Source: Deltaproteobacteria bacterium
GTDB lineage: Bacteria; Myxococcota; XYA12-FULL-58-9; JABJBS01
Reading direction: 5' to 3'
Assembly: GCA_018668695.1 (NCBI GenBank)
Contig: JABJBS010000377.1
Location: forward strand, 1-48,241
Length of the DNA stretch: 48,241 nucleotides
The position numbers and the translations under genes were made by a program. The notes beneath the pieces were generated by a model that worked only from the letters and a program-made list of their open reading frames with translations, did not search any database and was not told the origin of the DNA. How positions within the stretch are numbered: position 1 is the first letter of the stretch; every line of letters starts with the position of its first letter. Below are positions 9,301 through 17,275 of this stretch, one piece after another.

Positions 9301-10235
9301 GTCGCATCGATGGTTGGCCCAATTCGAACATCTCCGGGCTGCAGGCTTGCTGCAACGGCTTCGAGCATGGTGGAGATGGACTGCGTGGTAAAGCCGAAAG
9401 TCATGACCATCTTCTCGGTCGGGACGCCCGTTGCCGTACGAATCGCTGTCTCAAAAGAAGAGTTGATTTGACGAAGTGGCTCTAATGCCGCTGCTTGTTC
9501 ATCGCCAAGCGACCCTACTGCACCCTCGACGTGTTCGACGATGGTATGACCATTTTCATCGAGGAGAGGAGTTTGGCTTTTGCTCACGCCGTAGATGAGG
9601 TCATATACCGCGCGGCTACCGTCTGGCGACCGGATGTCGTTTGTAACCATAACCAAGTAAGCAGTTTCAGGCTTAAGAGGTGCTGTGGGATTAACGGAAA
9701 CACCGTCGTAAACAAAATCATCCGCAGTACCTTCTTCGCCATCTGGCCCTACATTCACTGCGGTGAAGACAGAAGTTGTATACTCCCCAACCTTACCTAA
9801 AAGCGCATCAGGAGCGTCCAACTCGCGAACAACTTTGGTTGCGTAGAGAAAGAAGCTAAAGAGTTCAACTTCAAACACTCGGATGCTGTCGCCTGCGATA
9901 ACGGTGCTTTCATCAACAACACCGCTAAACGATAGCGTCATCGGTTGCATGGTCGAGAAGCCGTCCAAACTATTTAGAACCACTTGCGGGTCACCGTAAT
10001 CATCTGGATTCGAGACAGGTATATTAATCGTTCCGTCGGCCGTACCGCTGAACACAAGATTCGACGGGTAAGGCAGAATACCCGCCAGTGGATCATAGTT
10101 TGCTATGAGCCGCTCTGGTGGAGCGTTACCGTATTGCTGGTTTAACTCTTCCGCCGTTGGCGATTCGTTAATTAAGAAACAGCCAGTGCTCGTAAAAGCG
10201 AAAGTTAGTAGAGTCGCAAGGCCAAGTTTGCGCAT
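6381..10235 (-). CDS. Very large VolA/Pla-1-type lipase-like lipoprotein, nucleophile Ser replaced by Gly
   Basis: A 1284-residue predicted lipoprotein (lipobox around TSTG-C19). Residues about 45-130 match the bacterial virulence-factor lipase N-terminal family seen in VolA: GILPYPSNLVFSGTADGTIN and VVLNSLDGFSTMQPMTLSFS. The rest is an alpha/beta-hydrolase-like protein. Near the C-terminus the expected nucleophile elbow GHSxG reads T-G-H-G1066-V-G-A (codon GGT), so the usual catalytic Ser is absent. Between about residue 740 and 1040 lies a long Ala-rich, probably helical insertion that shorter family members lack. The start ATG at 10235 has AGGGGGA 6 nt upstream. The gene stands alone, with the MCP upstream about 170 nt away. 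Possible roles are a surface binding protein or a hydrolase with a relocated nucleophile; activity is uncertain. Confidence 0.8.
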   Translation of the reverse strand: MRKLGLATLLTFAFTSTGCFLINESPTAEELNQQYGNAPPERLIANYDPLAGILPYPSNLVFSGTADGTINIPVSNPDDYGDPQVVLNSLDGFSTMQPMTLSFSGVVDESTVIAGDSIRVFEVELFSFFLYATKVVRELDAPDALLGKVGEYTTSVFTAVNVGPDGEEGTADDFVYDGVSVNPTAPLKPETAYLVMVTNDIRSPDGSRAVYDLIYGVSKSQTPLLDENGHTIVEHVEGAVGSLGDEQAAALEPLRQINSSFETAIRTATGVPTEKMVMTFGFTTQSISTMLEAVAASLQPGDVRIGPTIDATGARVTTSLTLGTGEGDVFMGTLDVPYYISPNSEPCHFETEGNDGTAACPAISGRWRGYQGNFPTRFYYLGGGYGPEQQGTETIPFFMTVPNDTSGCTKPADGWPVNMFVHTMTQARWNMFAISDIVSKKCIAGFAMDLPLHGIDKMSASAGQPGCEGAVDALYAFSADAPASYTAKSCTCSVDSDGDAVYTAGGDTGDEQTGLGLYQLMPWFNDVRDTVRERTLGVDRTANFPVEGAENGPDGIADATGSHFFNPAAMLSLRDGMRQSVVDIMVAAKSIPTITDTWSGTLYGLGVQLSTVPLIPDGCMPAGSSIPSCGPLITTGIPALLISDQGGLLGPNGGTVESIVGDLTAAGASAGAVIATTELNHENAEVPTSGLLYDAIKALTISGQVSEEYLNSCGQVNAATISANVTATLSLISGAGGNLSPSGAWSLGIPGAVDPYSVPNVTEEDVAAALGTATTADEALQAASDNAAAAVAAATADISNGDWTGYAASILASAQAMGPQLENYIATFEGGAYVPDFRQGVGSLGGGVDALAALGGITTVGCAPGEVACLGPNTGNISAGTRDSLLATYITAATAYNQAQAVMDLGEAGWDGLIANLALQLQDVDTGSQTVAGASAAVDTALATYASTGAAASAAIVDFRLGSCTDPALLAPLGAAATAASDLVTAVGNAAGSVALFAAEVADAENPVDPETVIGPAYSLLAAAQGALDSLTALSGATGDITTALTAWNVGVPMFDASRISVTGHGVGAALGFVAATMEPGISQVAMAAPSGALAYSFEYSDTVRPLLVDGLKAAAGLDPDTPLWESFFAVLQTALDQVDPINFTEHLDDHQALLIVEIEDDDFFPAEVAKRPLAGSSVLAKQLGLDRIATNHDPDGDSPVRAITRLNTDDSWGVHATFLAPYFGCVTNACGVAELDLACNAANEELRQEAWSQITSFIASEGKSVEVNTIGGGTGNPLVDVVP

Positions 10236-10405
10236 CAGAATCCCCCTGAATATTAATGCAATCTAGTTGCCCTTGGAGCCCCCGAGAAAAACAGTTGTCC
10301 CCCGCAACCACTCCAAGTGACGATAAGAATAGCCGCAATCAAAGGTCACAGCAATTATCATACAATATTCTTGGGACACTTTTTTAGGGGAGTTGGAGGA
10401 CGGAA

Positions 10406-11977
10406 TCAGTCCTCGTAACGAAATTGACCGATCAGTCCTTGAAGCTCGCCCGCCATCATTGAAAGATCAGCTGCAGCTTCTTCCGTGTGCCGAGCACCAC
10501 CGGCGGTAGCGTCGGTAGTCGTTGCAACGGCAGTAATGTGCCGAGCAATCTCTCCAGAACCACCGGCAGCATCCGACACGCTGCGTCGAATGTGACTCAT
10601 CGTGACACTTTGTTCTTCAACCGCGCCGGCAATCCCAACTTGTAAGTCGTTGATCTGCTCGATGATCTGCGTAATTTCGGCGATCGCTTCAACCGATGCC
10701 GTGGCTTCTTCTTGAATTGCTAAAATCTTACCGCTGATCTCACTTGTCGCCTTGGCTGTTTCTTTGGCCAAATCTTTAACTTCTGTGGCAACAACAGCAA
10801 AACCTTTACCTGCGTCACCTGCCCGCGCCGCTTCAATGGTTGCGTTAAGTGCCAAGAGATTCGTTTGCTCAGCGATGGCGTTAATCACCTTCGTGATCTT
10901 ACCAATGTCTGCGCTGCTGCGACCAAGCTTTGCAACGGTCTCGTTGGTACTCATCGATACGGTCACAGCTTCTCTGGCAACACTTGCTGCTTTGTTAGCG
11001 TTCAGAGCAATTTCATCAATGCTGGCGCTCATTTCGTCCACGCCGCTTGCCGCTGTTTGAGCATCCTGGCTCACCTGGTTTGCGGAGCTTGCTACATCTG
11101 AAGCTTTGGAAGATGCATCTTTTGCACTGTTGGTCATTTGCAGCGCATTCGAGGCCATCTCTTGTGCGGAGTGCGTAAGCGTTTCAGTCGTTTCCCCTAC
11201 ACTGGAAATGATCACCTGCAGCTTTTGCACAAACTCATTGATCCAGCTGGCCAATTCACCCACTTCATCACTGGAAGCAACACGAATACGCTTGGTAAGA
11301 TCACCCTCGCCTTCTGCAATATCGCGAACCCGCGAGACCATCATGCGCAGCGGGCCCGTGACATATTTACCCATCACGTGAACCAAAATACCAAAAGCGA
11401 CTAGAACCATAACAATAAAGACGGACAATCCGACTTGGCGGCTGCTTGCTGAGGCGTCAGCCAAACTCTCAAGCTCTGAATCAAGATCACTCGCGAGACC
11501 ATCGGCCAGTTTGCGTAATTTATCCGCGATCGCTGTCCAATTTTCTCGGACCGGGGCCAACGCTTCCAAGTCTACGTCTTCTACGTCGGCCAAAGGCGCA
11601 GCAATCTGCTCTTCGATCTGAGGTGATAACTCGTTGATATTTATAACAATTTCTTTAGCGAGCTTTTGGCGAGCCTGGGACAATCCACCGCCTTTACCCA
11701 TCTTTTTAAGCTGAGAGAGAACCTCATCAGAAAACTCGACCCCACCGGCCAAGGCGTCCTCGTCTCCAGCCATGACAGCATCTTCGTAGCCCCGGATAGC
11801 CTTGCCGTAAGTAACTGTTATACCCTCGGCAAGCCGAAACGCCGGAAAAACAGCGTCACGGGTATCGGCGATACGCATCTCGTTGCGAAGCCCAAGCCCA
11901 TAACTCACGGCAGTATTTACAAGGTATCCTAAAAACAAGACCCCAATGCTCAACCATATTTTGGTGGTAATACGCAC
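10406..11977 (-). CDS. Methyl-accepting chemotaxis protein
   Basis: Transmembrane receptor signalling to CheA/CheW. The start is the GTG at 11977 (reads (V)[11 protein letters not shown]), because AAGGAG lies 7 nt upstream; a farther upstream ATG lacks a ribosome site. Order: TM1 about residues 7-28, periplasmic helical sensor about 30-180, TM2 about 183-206, HAMP ([20 protein letters not shown]...), then the cytoplasmic coiled coil with the conserved hairpin tip [20 protein letters not shown] followed by [15 protein letters not shown]. The 523 residues end in [10 protein letters not shown] with no NWETF-type tether. The ligand cannot be inferred. It is divergent from the porin gene. Confidence 0.95.
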   Translation of the reverse strand: MRITTKIWLSIGVLFLGYLVNTAVSYGLGLRNEMRIADTRDAVFPAFRLAEGITVTYGKAIRGYEDAVMAGDEDALAGGVEFSDEVLSQLKKMGKGGGLSQARQKLAKEIVININELSPQIEEQIAAPLADVEDVDLEALAPVRENWTAIADKLRKLADGLASDLDSELESLADASASSRQVGLSVFIVMVLVAFGILVHVMGKYVTGPLRMMVSRVRDIAEGEGDLTKRIRVASSDEVGELASWINEFVQKLQVIISSVGETTETLTHSAQEMASNALQMTNSAKDASSKASDVASSANQVSQDAQTAASGVDEMSASIDEIALNANKAASVAREAVTVSMSTNETVAKLGRSSADIGKITKVINAIAEQTNLLALNATIEAARAGDAGKGFAVVATEVKDLAKETAKATSEISGKILAIQEEATASVEAIAEITQIIEQINDLQVGIAGAVEEQSVTMSHIRRSVSDAAGGSGEIARHITAVATTTDATAGGARHTEEAAADLSMMAGELQGLIGQFRYED

Positions 11978-12393
11978 CGAACCACTCCTTCGAGCTGTTA
12001 TCAAAAACAGGCCAGTCAGTTCAGTTAACCTCACAAAAATGGGTGCAAAGTCCTAACAGCCTGATCCCATTGTGCCGGGATCTTCGTAGAAGTCGAATTT
12101 TTGGATCGTTTCGGCACCCGTTTTATCGGCTCCCCGAAACTGTAAGTAGATATATTCCGCATACCCACAAAACTCATTTAACAAATTTCTAGCGTCACCA
12201 TCCTGAGATCAGTATATTTATTGTCCCATGGGGAAGTTTGGGACTTCTCCAGGGACGGTCTTGTAGGGGGACACTTTCATTTAAAAAAAAATCACGCCGA
12301 GGCTGACTTTTGGTTTGGGGTGATTGGCTATTGAATGATGTGTCAATTCGAGATCGTAAACTAATAAGATCCTAACCGGGGAGGATTCTCTCG
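11978..12393. other. Divergent intergenic region between MCP and porin genes
   Basis: 416 nt without a gene. It must hold promoters for the MCP (minus) and the porin (plus), but no sigma-70 pair stands out. It contains the hairpin described at 12224-12255, an AT-rich patch at about 12209-12222, an A-run at 12283-12290, and a GGGACACTTT word at 12268-12277 that also occurs at 10373-10382 upstream of the lipase-like gene. The porin ribosome site GGGGAGGA lies at about 12378-12385. Confidence 0.6.
12224..12255. promoter_or_regulatory. Long hairpin / inverted repeat upstream of the porin gene
   Basis: TCCCATGGGGAAGT (12224-12237) pairs with ACTTCTCCAGGGA (12243-12255) across the 5-nt loop TTGGG. 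This gives 13 pairs with one bulged A and one G-T wobble. No T-run follows on the plus strand, so it is not a typical terminator. It may be a regulator-binding inverted repeat or an RNA structure about 140 nt upstream of the porin start. Confidence 0.55.
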
Positions 12394-13773
12394 ATGACCC
12401 AGAAAAGGACATGCATGCTTCGGAGGCGTAAACGCTTCCGGGCCAGTCTTTGGGGTCCCTTGGCTGCTCTCATCGTAACGATGGGCGCCAGTCCTGGACA
12501 AGCTCAGGATGTCGACATCCACGGCTTTTTCAGTCAGGGTTACCTCAAGTCCACAGGCAACAACTTTCTTAACCAAAGCACCAAAGGTGACTTTGAGTTT
12601 GCGGAAGTTGGCTTGAACTTTGGTACTCAAGTTACCGATGATTTGCGTTTTGGTATTCAACTATACGCGCGAAGCTTAGGTGACATTGGTAAGTTCATGC
12701 CAGCGATTGACTGGGCCTTTCTTGATTATAACATCACAGATTGGTTCAACATCCGCGCGGGTCGAGTGAAGCAGCCGTACGGGCTCTTCGGAGAATATCA
12801 AGATTTGGACTTAACACGGGCAACGGTTATTTTACCGCAGTCCGTTTACTTCCTTGGTATTCGAGACCTTTTGGTTAACTACAACGGTGTTCAAGCCTAC
12901 GGTAACCTTGACCTTGAAGATTGGTACTTAGGTAACTTCGATTATCAATTAAGCCTTGGTGCGGTTATGGGAGCTCCGGTTGATGGAGATGAAAGCTCGA
13001 TGAAAGCTTTCTTCGAAAACGACGGGTACAACTCCTACACCAAAACTTACGCCGTTGAATACCGGAACATTGATAACTCTCTCTACGCAGGCTTGGCGCT
13101 TCAATGGAACACTCCATTTGAAGAGCTTACAGACTACGATTGGGGCTCGCTTGTACTTAAGGTAACCTTCTCCTTCTATGAAGCGACGGTTGACCTGAAG
13201 GCCAGTGATAACCTCGTCGATGAGCTTAAGCTTATTGGGGTTGTCGATAATAACTATGACGGAAATCTTGTCATGGAAGTTCCGTATCTACTCTTCTGGG
13301 TTGGTTCACTTGAATACACCTACGAAAACTTTGTTTTCACGGCAGAGTATACGCGGTACTTCGGAAAGTTTAAGTCCACAGCCAACGAAGCTGGGACTGT
13401 TCCTAACAGCTTTCTAAACCAAGAATCATTCTATGTGCAGGCATCCTATCGCTTCAGCGATTGGCTGCAGATGGCTACATACTTATCCATTCAGTACGAC
13501 CCAGATTGCCGAGACGGCTTGAACGGTTCAAACTGCGGAGATTATGCGCCTGACCTGCAAAATAACCCAGAACAACTGCAACCACGTCACGATGCATGGC
13601 AAAAAGATCTTGCTGTTTCATTGCGCTTCGACGTGAACGACTACTGGCTCATCAAACTTGAAGCACACTTCATTGATGGTACAGCCAGAGCCTACGAAAC
13701 TATGAACCCTGAACAAGAATCGCTAGAGCGGTATTGGACCATGTTTGGTGCCAAGACCACTCTGACATTCTGA
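12394..13773 (+). CDS. Outer-membrane beta-barrel porin
   Basis: 459 residues with a long basic N-region, a hydrophobic core and an Ala-rich cleavage zone (GQAQ|DVDIHGFF around residue 38). The mature part begins DVDIHGFFSQGYLKSTG, typical of DcaP/OprP-like porins. Alternating aromatic strands such as FGIQLYARSLG, IRAGRVKQPYGLFGEY and FVFTAEYTRYFGKF support a 16-strand-like barrel, and it ends in a final strand with terminal Phe (FGAKTTLTF), as outer-membrane barrels do. The ATG at 12394 has GGGGAGGA 8 nt upstream. A short phosphate-binding-like protein follows 17 nt later, suggesting joint transcription and perhaps anion or phosphate uptake; the substrate is inference. Confidence 0.88.
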   Translation: MTQKRTCMLRRRKRFRASLWGPLAALIVTMGASPGQAQDVDIHGFFSQGYLKSTGNNFLNQSTKGDFEFAEVGLNFGTQVTDDLRFGIQLYARSLGDIGKFMPAIDWAFLDYNITDWFNIRAGRVKQPYGLFGEYQDLDLTRATVILPQSVYFLGIRDLLVNYNGVQAYGNLDLEDWYLGNFDYQLSLGAVMGAPVDGDESSMKAFFENDGYNSYTKTYAVEYRNIDNSLYAGLALQWNTPFEELTDYDWGSLVLKVTFSFYEATVDLKASDNLVDELKLIGVVDNNYDGNLVMEVPYLLFWVGSLEYTYENFVFTAEYTRYFGKFKSTANEAGTVPNSFLNQESFYVQASYRFSDWLQMATYLSIQYDPDCRDGLNGSNCGDYAPDLQNNPEQLQPRHDAWQKDLAVSLRFDVNDYWLIKLEAHFIDGTARAYETMNPEQESLERYWTMFGAKTTLTF

Positions 13774-13790
13774 TGCGGCGGGAAACGAAC

Positions 13791-14252
13791 ATGAACCGAA
13801 AGGAACACCACAAAATGATGTGGAATAAGTTAAAATCGGCTCTGCTCGTGCCCGCTCTGTTGTTGAGCTGCACGCTCTTCAGCGGGACTGCACTAGCAGA
13901 CGCAATTGCCATCGTAAAAGCGGATCACCCGTCTGATACGATATCCAAGAAAGATTTGAAGAAAATCCTTTTGGGCAAAACCAAGAAATGGGATGACGGC
14001 AGCAAAGTTATGCTTGTTATCTTAGAAGGCGGTGATGCTCACGATAAGTTTGTGAAAAAGTTCGCAGGCAAGACGGCTAAACAGTTTCAGAACTTTTGGC
14101 GAAAGATGGTCTTCTCCGGTAAAGGTAAAATGCCTCAAGCATTTGCCAGTGAGGCAGATTTAGCTGCCTTCGTTGCCGCTAACCCTGGAGCTATCGGGTA
14201 TGTCGCCAAAGGCGCTGCCATAGATGGAGCCAAAGAAATCAAAGTAGATTGA
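13791..14252 (+). CDS. Short PstS-like periplasmic substrate-binding protein
   Basis: About 153 residues with a signal peptide (SALLVPALLLSCTLFSGTALA|DAIAIVK). The mature part resembles the short PstS-like phosphate-binding family: SDTISKKDLKKILLGKTKKW, DKFVKKFAGKTAKQFQNFW, and the end motif NPGAIGYVAKGA. It is about half the length of classic PstS, so it has one lobe or a minimal fold, and no ABC permease is nearby. The start could be 13791 (GGGA upstream) or the ATG at 13815 (AAGGAA upstream). It is immediately downstream of the porin and closed by the terminator at 14283. Confidence 0.82.
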   Translation: MNRKEHHKMMWNKLKSALLVPALLLSCTLFSGTALADAIAIVKADHPSDTISKKDLKKILLGKTKKWDDGSKVMLVILEGGDAHDKFVKKFAGKTAKQFQNFWRKMVFSGKGKMPQAFASEADLAAFVAANPGAIGYVAKGAAIDGAKEIKVD

Positions 14253-14282
14253 CGTAATAATCATCTACACATTGAAAATATT

Positions 14283-14313
14283 AAAAGGGGGCCTCACGGT
14301 CCCCTTTTTTTTG
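14283..14313 (+). terminator. Rho-independent terminator after porin/PstS-like pair
   Basis: The stem AAAAGGGG / CCCCTTTT encloses a short loop and is followed by a run of Ts. It lies about 30 nt after the stop of the PstS-like gene. Confidence 0.88.
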
Positions 14314-14450
14314 GCTTGATGAAACAGACTACAGCTAACCCAACAATTGACCGTATTACTGCACACGCTTTATGTAAGATTTGGCCGCCTTAGGCCTTGT
14401 AATCAAATACCGCCTGCGAGGATAATCTAAAGGCAGGGGTAGAACTGGTT

Positions 14451-14819
14451 ATGAAAATTCTGATTGTGGATGACAGCAAGCCGATGAGACGGCTTGTGGA
14501 GCGCACGATGCACCGCGCGGGCTTTGACGAGCACGAATACGCCGAAGCTTGCGATGGGCTGGAGGCTATTGAACAAATTCAGGTGTTTGAGCCCGAACTG
14601 ATTCTCTCTGATTGGAATATGCCCAACATGAATGGGCTCGAACTCTTGCAGGCCGTTAGGGCCGATTATCCAGAAATCAAAATAGGCTTTGTAACTTCAG
14701 AACAAACCGATGAAATGATTGAGCTTGCCATGCAAAATGGTGCCCTCTTTACCATTGGTAAGCCGTTTACCGTTGAGATCTTTCAAGAAAAAATCTCCCT
14801 AATCATCGGTGAATCTTAA
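14451..14819 (+). CDS. CheY-like single-domain response regulator
   Basis: 122 residues forming one complete receiver domain: acidic pair D7/D8, phospho-acceptor D54 in ILSDWNMPNMNG, T82 in FVTSEQ, and K104 in IGKPF. There is no output domain, so it acts by binding a partner, such as a flagellar or pilus motor or a phosphorelay. It is monocistronic, with its own gap after the terminator at 14283. A convergent small gene abuts its 3' end (1 nt apart). The cognate kinase is not identifiable here. Confidence 0.94.
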   Translation: MKILIVDDSKPMRRLVERTMHRAGFDEHEYAEACDGLEAIEQIQVFEPELILSDWNMPNMNGLELLQAVRADYPEIKIGFVTSEQTDEMIELAMQNGALFTIGKPFTVEIFQEKISLIIGES

Positions 14820-14820
14820 A

Positions 14821-15120
14821 CTAAGCGGATAAAGCCTCGCCGTGCTCCATGCCTTCTACGCGGCGCGATATATCGACGGTAGCATGCCGTAGAATCCTCA
14901 CGACTTCATCGATATTGTCCAGCTTACCACTGAGCGGCTCGAAGGATGCACGAACCTCTTCGCGAAACGCATCAAGGTCGCGAACATGCTCCGAAAGCAT
15001 GCCTATCCACTCCAGCGACTTACGATTGCCGTTCTTTACGGAGTCGACCTTAATCTCGATCTCGTCGAGCCGGCTTTCAATTCTTCCTAATACTTCCAAC
15101 AACTTTTGCTCTTCGTTCAT
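14821..15120 (-). CDS. Small coiled-coil protein of unknown function
   Basis: About 99 residues (MNEEQKLLEVLGRIESRLDE...), acidic and heptad-rich throughout (LGRIESRLDEIEIKV, FEPLSGKLDNIDEVVRILRH). It has no membrane segment or known domain that I recognise. The start is taken at the ATG at 15120, where the coiled coil begins; a GTG at 15180 is in frame, but neither has a good ribosome site. It is convergent with and 1 nt from the CheY-like gene. It may be a cytosolic oligomeric partner, but no function is assigned. Confidence 0.6.
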   Translation of the reverse strand: MNEEQKLLEVLGRIESRLDEIEIKVDSVKNGNRKSLEWIGMLSEHVRDLDAFREEVRASFEPLSGKLDNIDEVVRILRHATVDISRRVEGMEHGEALSA

Positions 15121-15475
15121 GTGTGTAGTCTGACACTTACTTTGTCTTACATCAAAATATTCGCGATCTGCGATCTGCACTTTAGATTGAATTATTCATA
15201 AAAAAAGATAGTCGTAGAGGTGGACCTTCAGATGAATTGATCCCATACTTTAATCATTAAGGGCTAGGTGCCAAGCCGGTCGGACGTTCTAGAGCCGATT
15301 AGCGCTTCATCTAGATTGTTTGGTGAAGACATTTGGAATTTTATAAGTTGCCAGTTTGTTTACCGTTCGATTCATTCAAAAAAATCAATGCAATCTTTTA
15401 TCGTGACGAAGCATCCCAATCGGGATTTCTTCGTCGCTAAATTAAATCCGCGTCTAAGACGCGCACGGAGGCTCT
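15121..15475. other. Intergenic region with hpf leader
   Basis: 355 nt between the small coiled-coil gene (minus) and hpf (plus). It holds the 15405-15435 hairpin, a TTGGTG (15320) / TATAAG (15342) pair that could be a weak sigma-70 promoter for hpf, a GCGATCT repeat near 15165-15178, and nothing else recognisable. Confidence 0.5.
15405..15435 (+). promoter_or_regulatory. Hairpin in the leader of hpf
   Basis: GACGAAG (15405-15411) pairs with CTTCGTC (15429-15435), and inside it ATCCC pairs with GGGAT around an AATC loop, with a small C/TT internal loop. That gives 12 pairs in 31 nt. It ends 40 nt before the hpf start codon and is not followed by a T-run, so an mRNA structure or an operator is more likely than a terminator. 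Confidence 0.5.
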
Positions 15476-15898
15476 ATGAGAGTTATTGTGAAAGGCCGGC
15501 ATTTCAACTTAACACCAGCAGTGAAAGAACATGCCGAGGAAAAACTTGGTAAGTCTTTGATGAAGATTTTCGACCGGCCCGCCGCAAAAATTGAAATCGA
15601 TCTAGGATTTCTTGGGGAAAACAAGGGAGAGAAAAGTCACGAATGCCACGTATCGGTATTCATGCCGCATGGTCGGCCAATCAATATTAGAGAAGTAGAC
15701 GACAATATCTATAAAGCAATCGACCTCGCACGAGATCGCCTCATTGAGCAGGTGAAACGGGAGCAGGGGCGCAAGCGTCATACAAGCCGTACTCGCAAGG
15801 AAGCTGCGCAAATGCGCGACGATACTGCACGCAGTCAAATGACAGCTGAACCAGAAACCTGGGAAGCCGAGGTTCAGGAGTACGAGCACTCGCTTTAA
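15476..15898 (+). CDS. hpf: Ribosome hibernation promoting factor (HPF/YfiA family)
   Basis: Binds the 30S decoding centre in slow growth or starvation and keeps ribosomes inactive as 70S or 100S particles. Residues 1-100 form the S30AE domain: VIVKGRHFNLTPAVKEHAEE, DLGFLGENKGEKSHECHVSV, and DDNIYKAIDLARDRLIEQVK. The 140-residue length is between short HPF and long HPF; the tail after residue 105 is charged and lacks the dimerising long-HPF C-terminal domain. The ATG at 15476 has GGAGG 4-5 nt upstream. It is not beside rpoN/ptsN as in many proteobacteria. A leader hairpin may control it. Confidence 0.93.
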   Translation: MRVIVKGRHFNLTPAVKEHAEEKLGKSLMKIFDRPAAKIEIDLGFLGENKGEKSHECHVSVFMPHGRPINIREVDDNIYKAIDLARDRLIEQVKREQGRKRHTSRTRKEAAQMRDDTARSQMTAEPETWEAEVQEYEHSL

Positions 15899-15927
15899 GG
15901 TGCAGATATGAGTAGATTCGCTTTGTA

Positions 15928-17268
15928 ATGGGTGAATCTAAAGCAACGAATAAAGAACGTAATCTTATTATAGGAGCGGGCCTGGCCGGGTTGTCCTGTG
16001 GACATCACCTGCCGGGCCCCTCTTGTATTCTCGAGAAGCAAACCGTGGCTGGAGGACTTGCTCGCTCTTTTGAGCGAAAAGGTTTCACGTCAGACTTCAC
16101 CGGTCACTGGTTGCACATGCGTGATCCAAGCATCCGCACCTGGATTGAATCCTTGATGGGAGATGAGTTGATTACGGTGGAGCGAACCGCCTCGATCTTC
16201 TCGCACGGCATTCATACTCCCTACCCATTTCAGGCCAACACCTACGGGCTTCCTCACGATGTGGTTACCGATTGTCTATTAGGTTTCTTCGCAGCTCGGG
16301 AAAAGTTGGCCCGTGGTGATGCCCCTGAGGTCAAAAGCTTCGAGGACTATATCCGGCAACGTATGGGTGACGGTATCGCTGACCACTTCATGGTTCCTTA
16401 CAACACCAAAATTTTCACAATTCCGCCTTCACAAATGTCTCACGAATGGTGTGAGCGATTTGTGCCCATCCCCAAGCCTGAAGAAGTCGTTCGCGGCGCT
16501 TTAAGTCCTATGGGGGCTAGCCACGGCCTTGGATACAACGCGACCTTTCAATACCCGAAGTCTGGCGGCATCGGACGTCTGCCTCAGCGCCTCTACGAAA
16601 CATCAAAAAGCGATATCCGGCTCGGTGAAGCGGTCACAAGAATCAACTGGAAACAAAAAGAAGTGAGTACCTCATCCGGGCAAAGCTACGGGTACACTTT
16701 TTTGGTTTCTACACTTCCTCTAAAAGATCTTATTCTCGCGATGGAAGACGTCCCTGCGGCAGTACTTGAAGCCGCGCAAAAGCTGCGAGCGACCAGCGTC
16801 ACCTACTGGGATATTGGACTCAAAGGTAAAAACCCAGAAGGCGCACCTCATTGGACTTATTTTCCAGAGAAGCAATTCCCGTTTTATCGCATCGGGTCTG
16901 CCAGCGCCGCAGTTCCCCAGGTTGCCCCAGAAGATCACCGTTCTTATTACGTCGAGGTCTCACACCTTCGAGGAACGCCATGCTCCTACTCAGCTGAAGA
17001 CATTTTAAAGGGCCTGAGATGCGCCGGATACCTTAAGCCCAACGAAGATCCAGTCCTCTTGAATAAAACCACCATCGACTGCGCCTACGTCCTCATGGAC
17101 CACGCCTATGGCCAAGCACGAGCAACGGTCATGGAGTTCTTGGAGAGCTGTGACATTCTTTCCATCGGCCGTTACGGCTCCTGGACATATGACTCCATGG
17201 AAGGAGCCCTGGTCCAAGGCAAAGACACTGCGCAAAGCCTAGCATCCCGACAGCCTCGGCAAGCCTAA
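15928..17268 (+). CDS. FAD-dependent amine-oxidase/protoporphyrinogen-oxidase-like oxidoreductase
   Basis: 446 residues with an N-terminal Rossmann FAD site, LIIGAGLAGLSCGHHL, then EKQTVAGGLARSFERKGF and DFTGHWLHMRDP. The YPFQANTYGLP stretch resembles flavoproteins found in polysaccharide gene clusters (relatives of UDP-galactopyranose mutase and HemY). A C-terminal FAD contact is SIGRYGSWTYDSMEGALVQG. It is not expected to be true HemY because no haem genes surround it. The ATG at 15928 has a poor ribosome site. It starts a tight three-gene set with a WaaP-like kinase 7 nt later and a GT22-like transferase, pointing to envelope glycan synthesis. The exact substrate is unknown. Confidence 0.83.
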   Translation: MGESKATNKERNLIIGAGLAGLSCGHHLPGPSCILEKQTVAGGLARSFERKGFTSDFTGHWLHMRDPSIRTWIESLMGDELITVERTASIFSHGIHTPYPFQANTYGLPHDVVTDCLLGFFAAREKLARGDAPEVKSFEDYIRQRMGDGIADHFMVPYNTKIFTIPPSQMSHEWCERFVPIPKPEEVVRGALSPMGASHGLGYNATFQYPKSGGIGRLPQRLYETSKSDIRLGEAVTRINWKQKEVSTSSGQSYGYTFLVSTLPLKDLILAMEDVPAAVLEAAQKLRATSVTYWDIGLKGKNPEGAPHWTYFPEKQFPFYRIGSASAAVPQVAPEDHRSYYVEVSHLRGTPCSYSAEDILKGLRCAGYLKPNEDPVLLNKTTIDCAYVLMDHAYGQARATVMEFLESCDILSIGRYGSWTYDSMEGALVQGKDTAQSLASRQPRQA

Positions 17269-17275
17269 GGCAGCC

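Noticed and set aside
7564-9800. Several open frames opposite the lipase-like gene
   Set aside because: They are shadows caused by the codon composition of the large Ala-rich gene; their products are Arg/Cys-rich nonsense.
12361-12660. Minus-strand 99-codon frame overlapping the porin start
   Set aside because: It overlaps the porin signal peptide and start region, and its product resembles no family and has no ribosome site.
15268-15552. 94-codon frame overlapping the hpf start
   Set aside because: It runs through the leader hairpin and into hpf in another frame, with no homology that I recognise.
15928-17268. Calling the flavoprotein protoporphyrinogen oxidase (hemG/hemY)
   Set aside because: The flavin motifs fit, but the neighbours are glycan genes and no haem gene is present; the sequence landmarks fit polysaccharide-cluster flavoproteins better.
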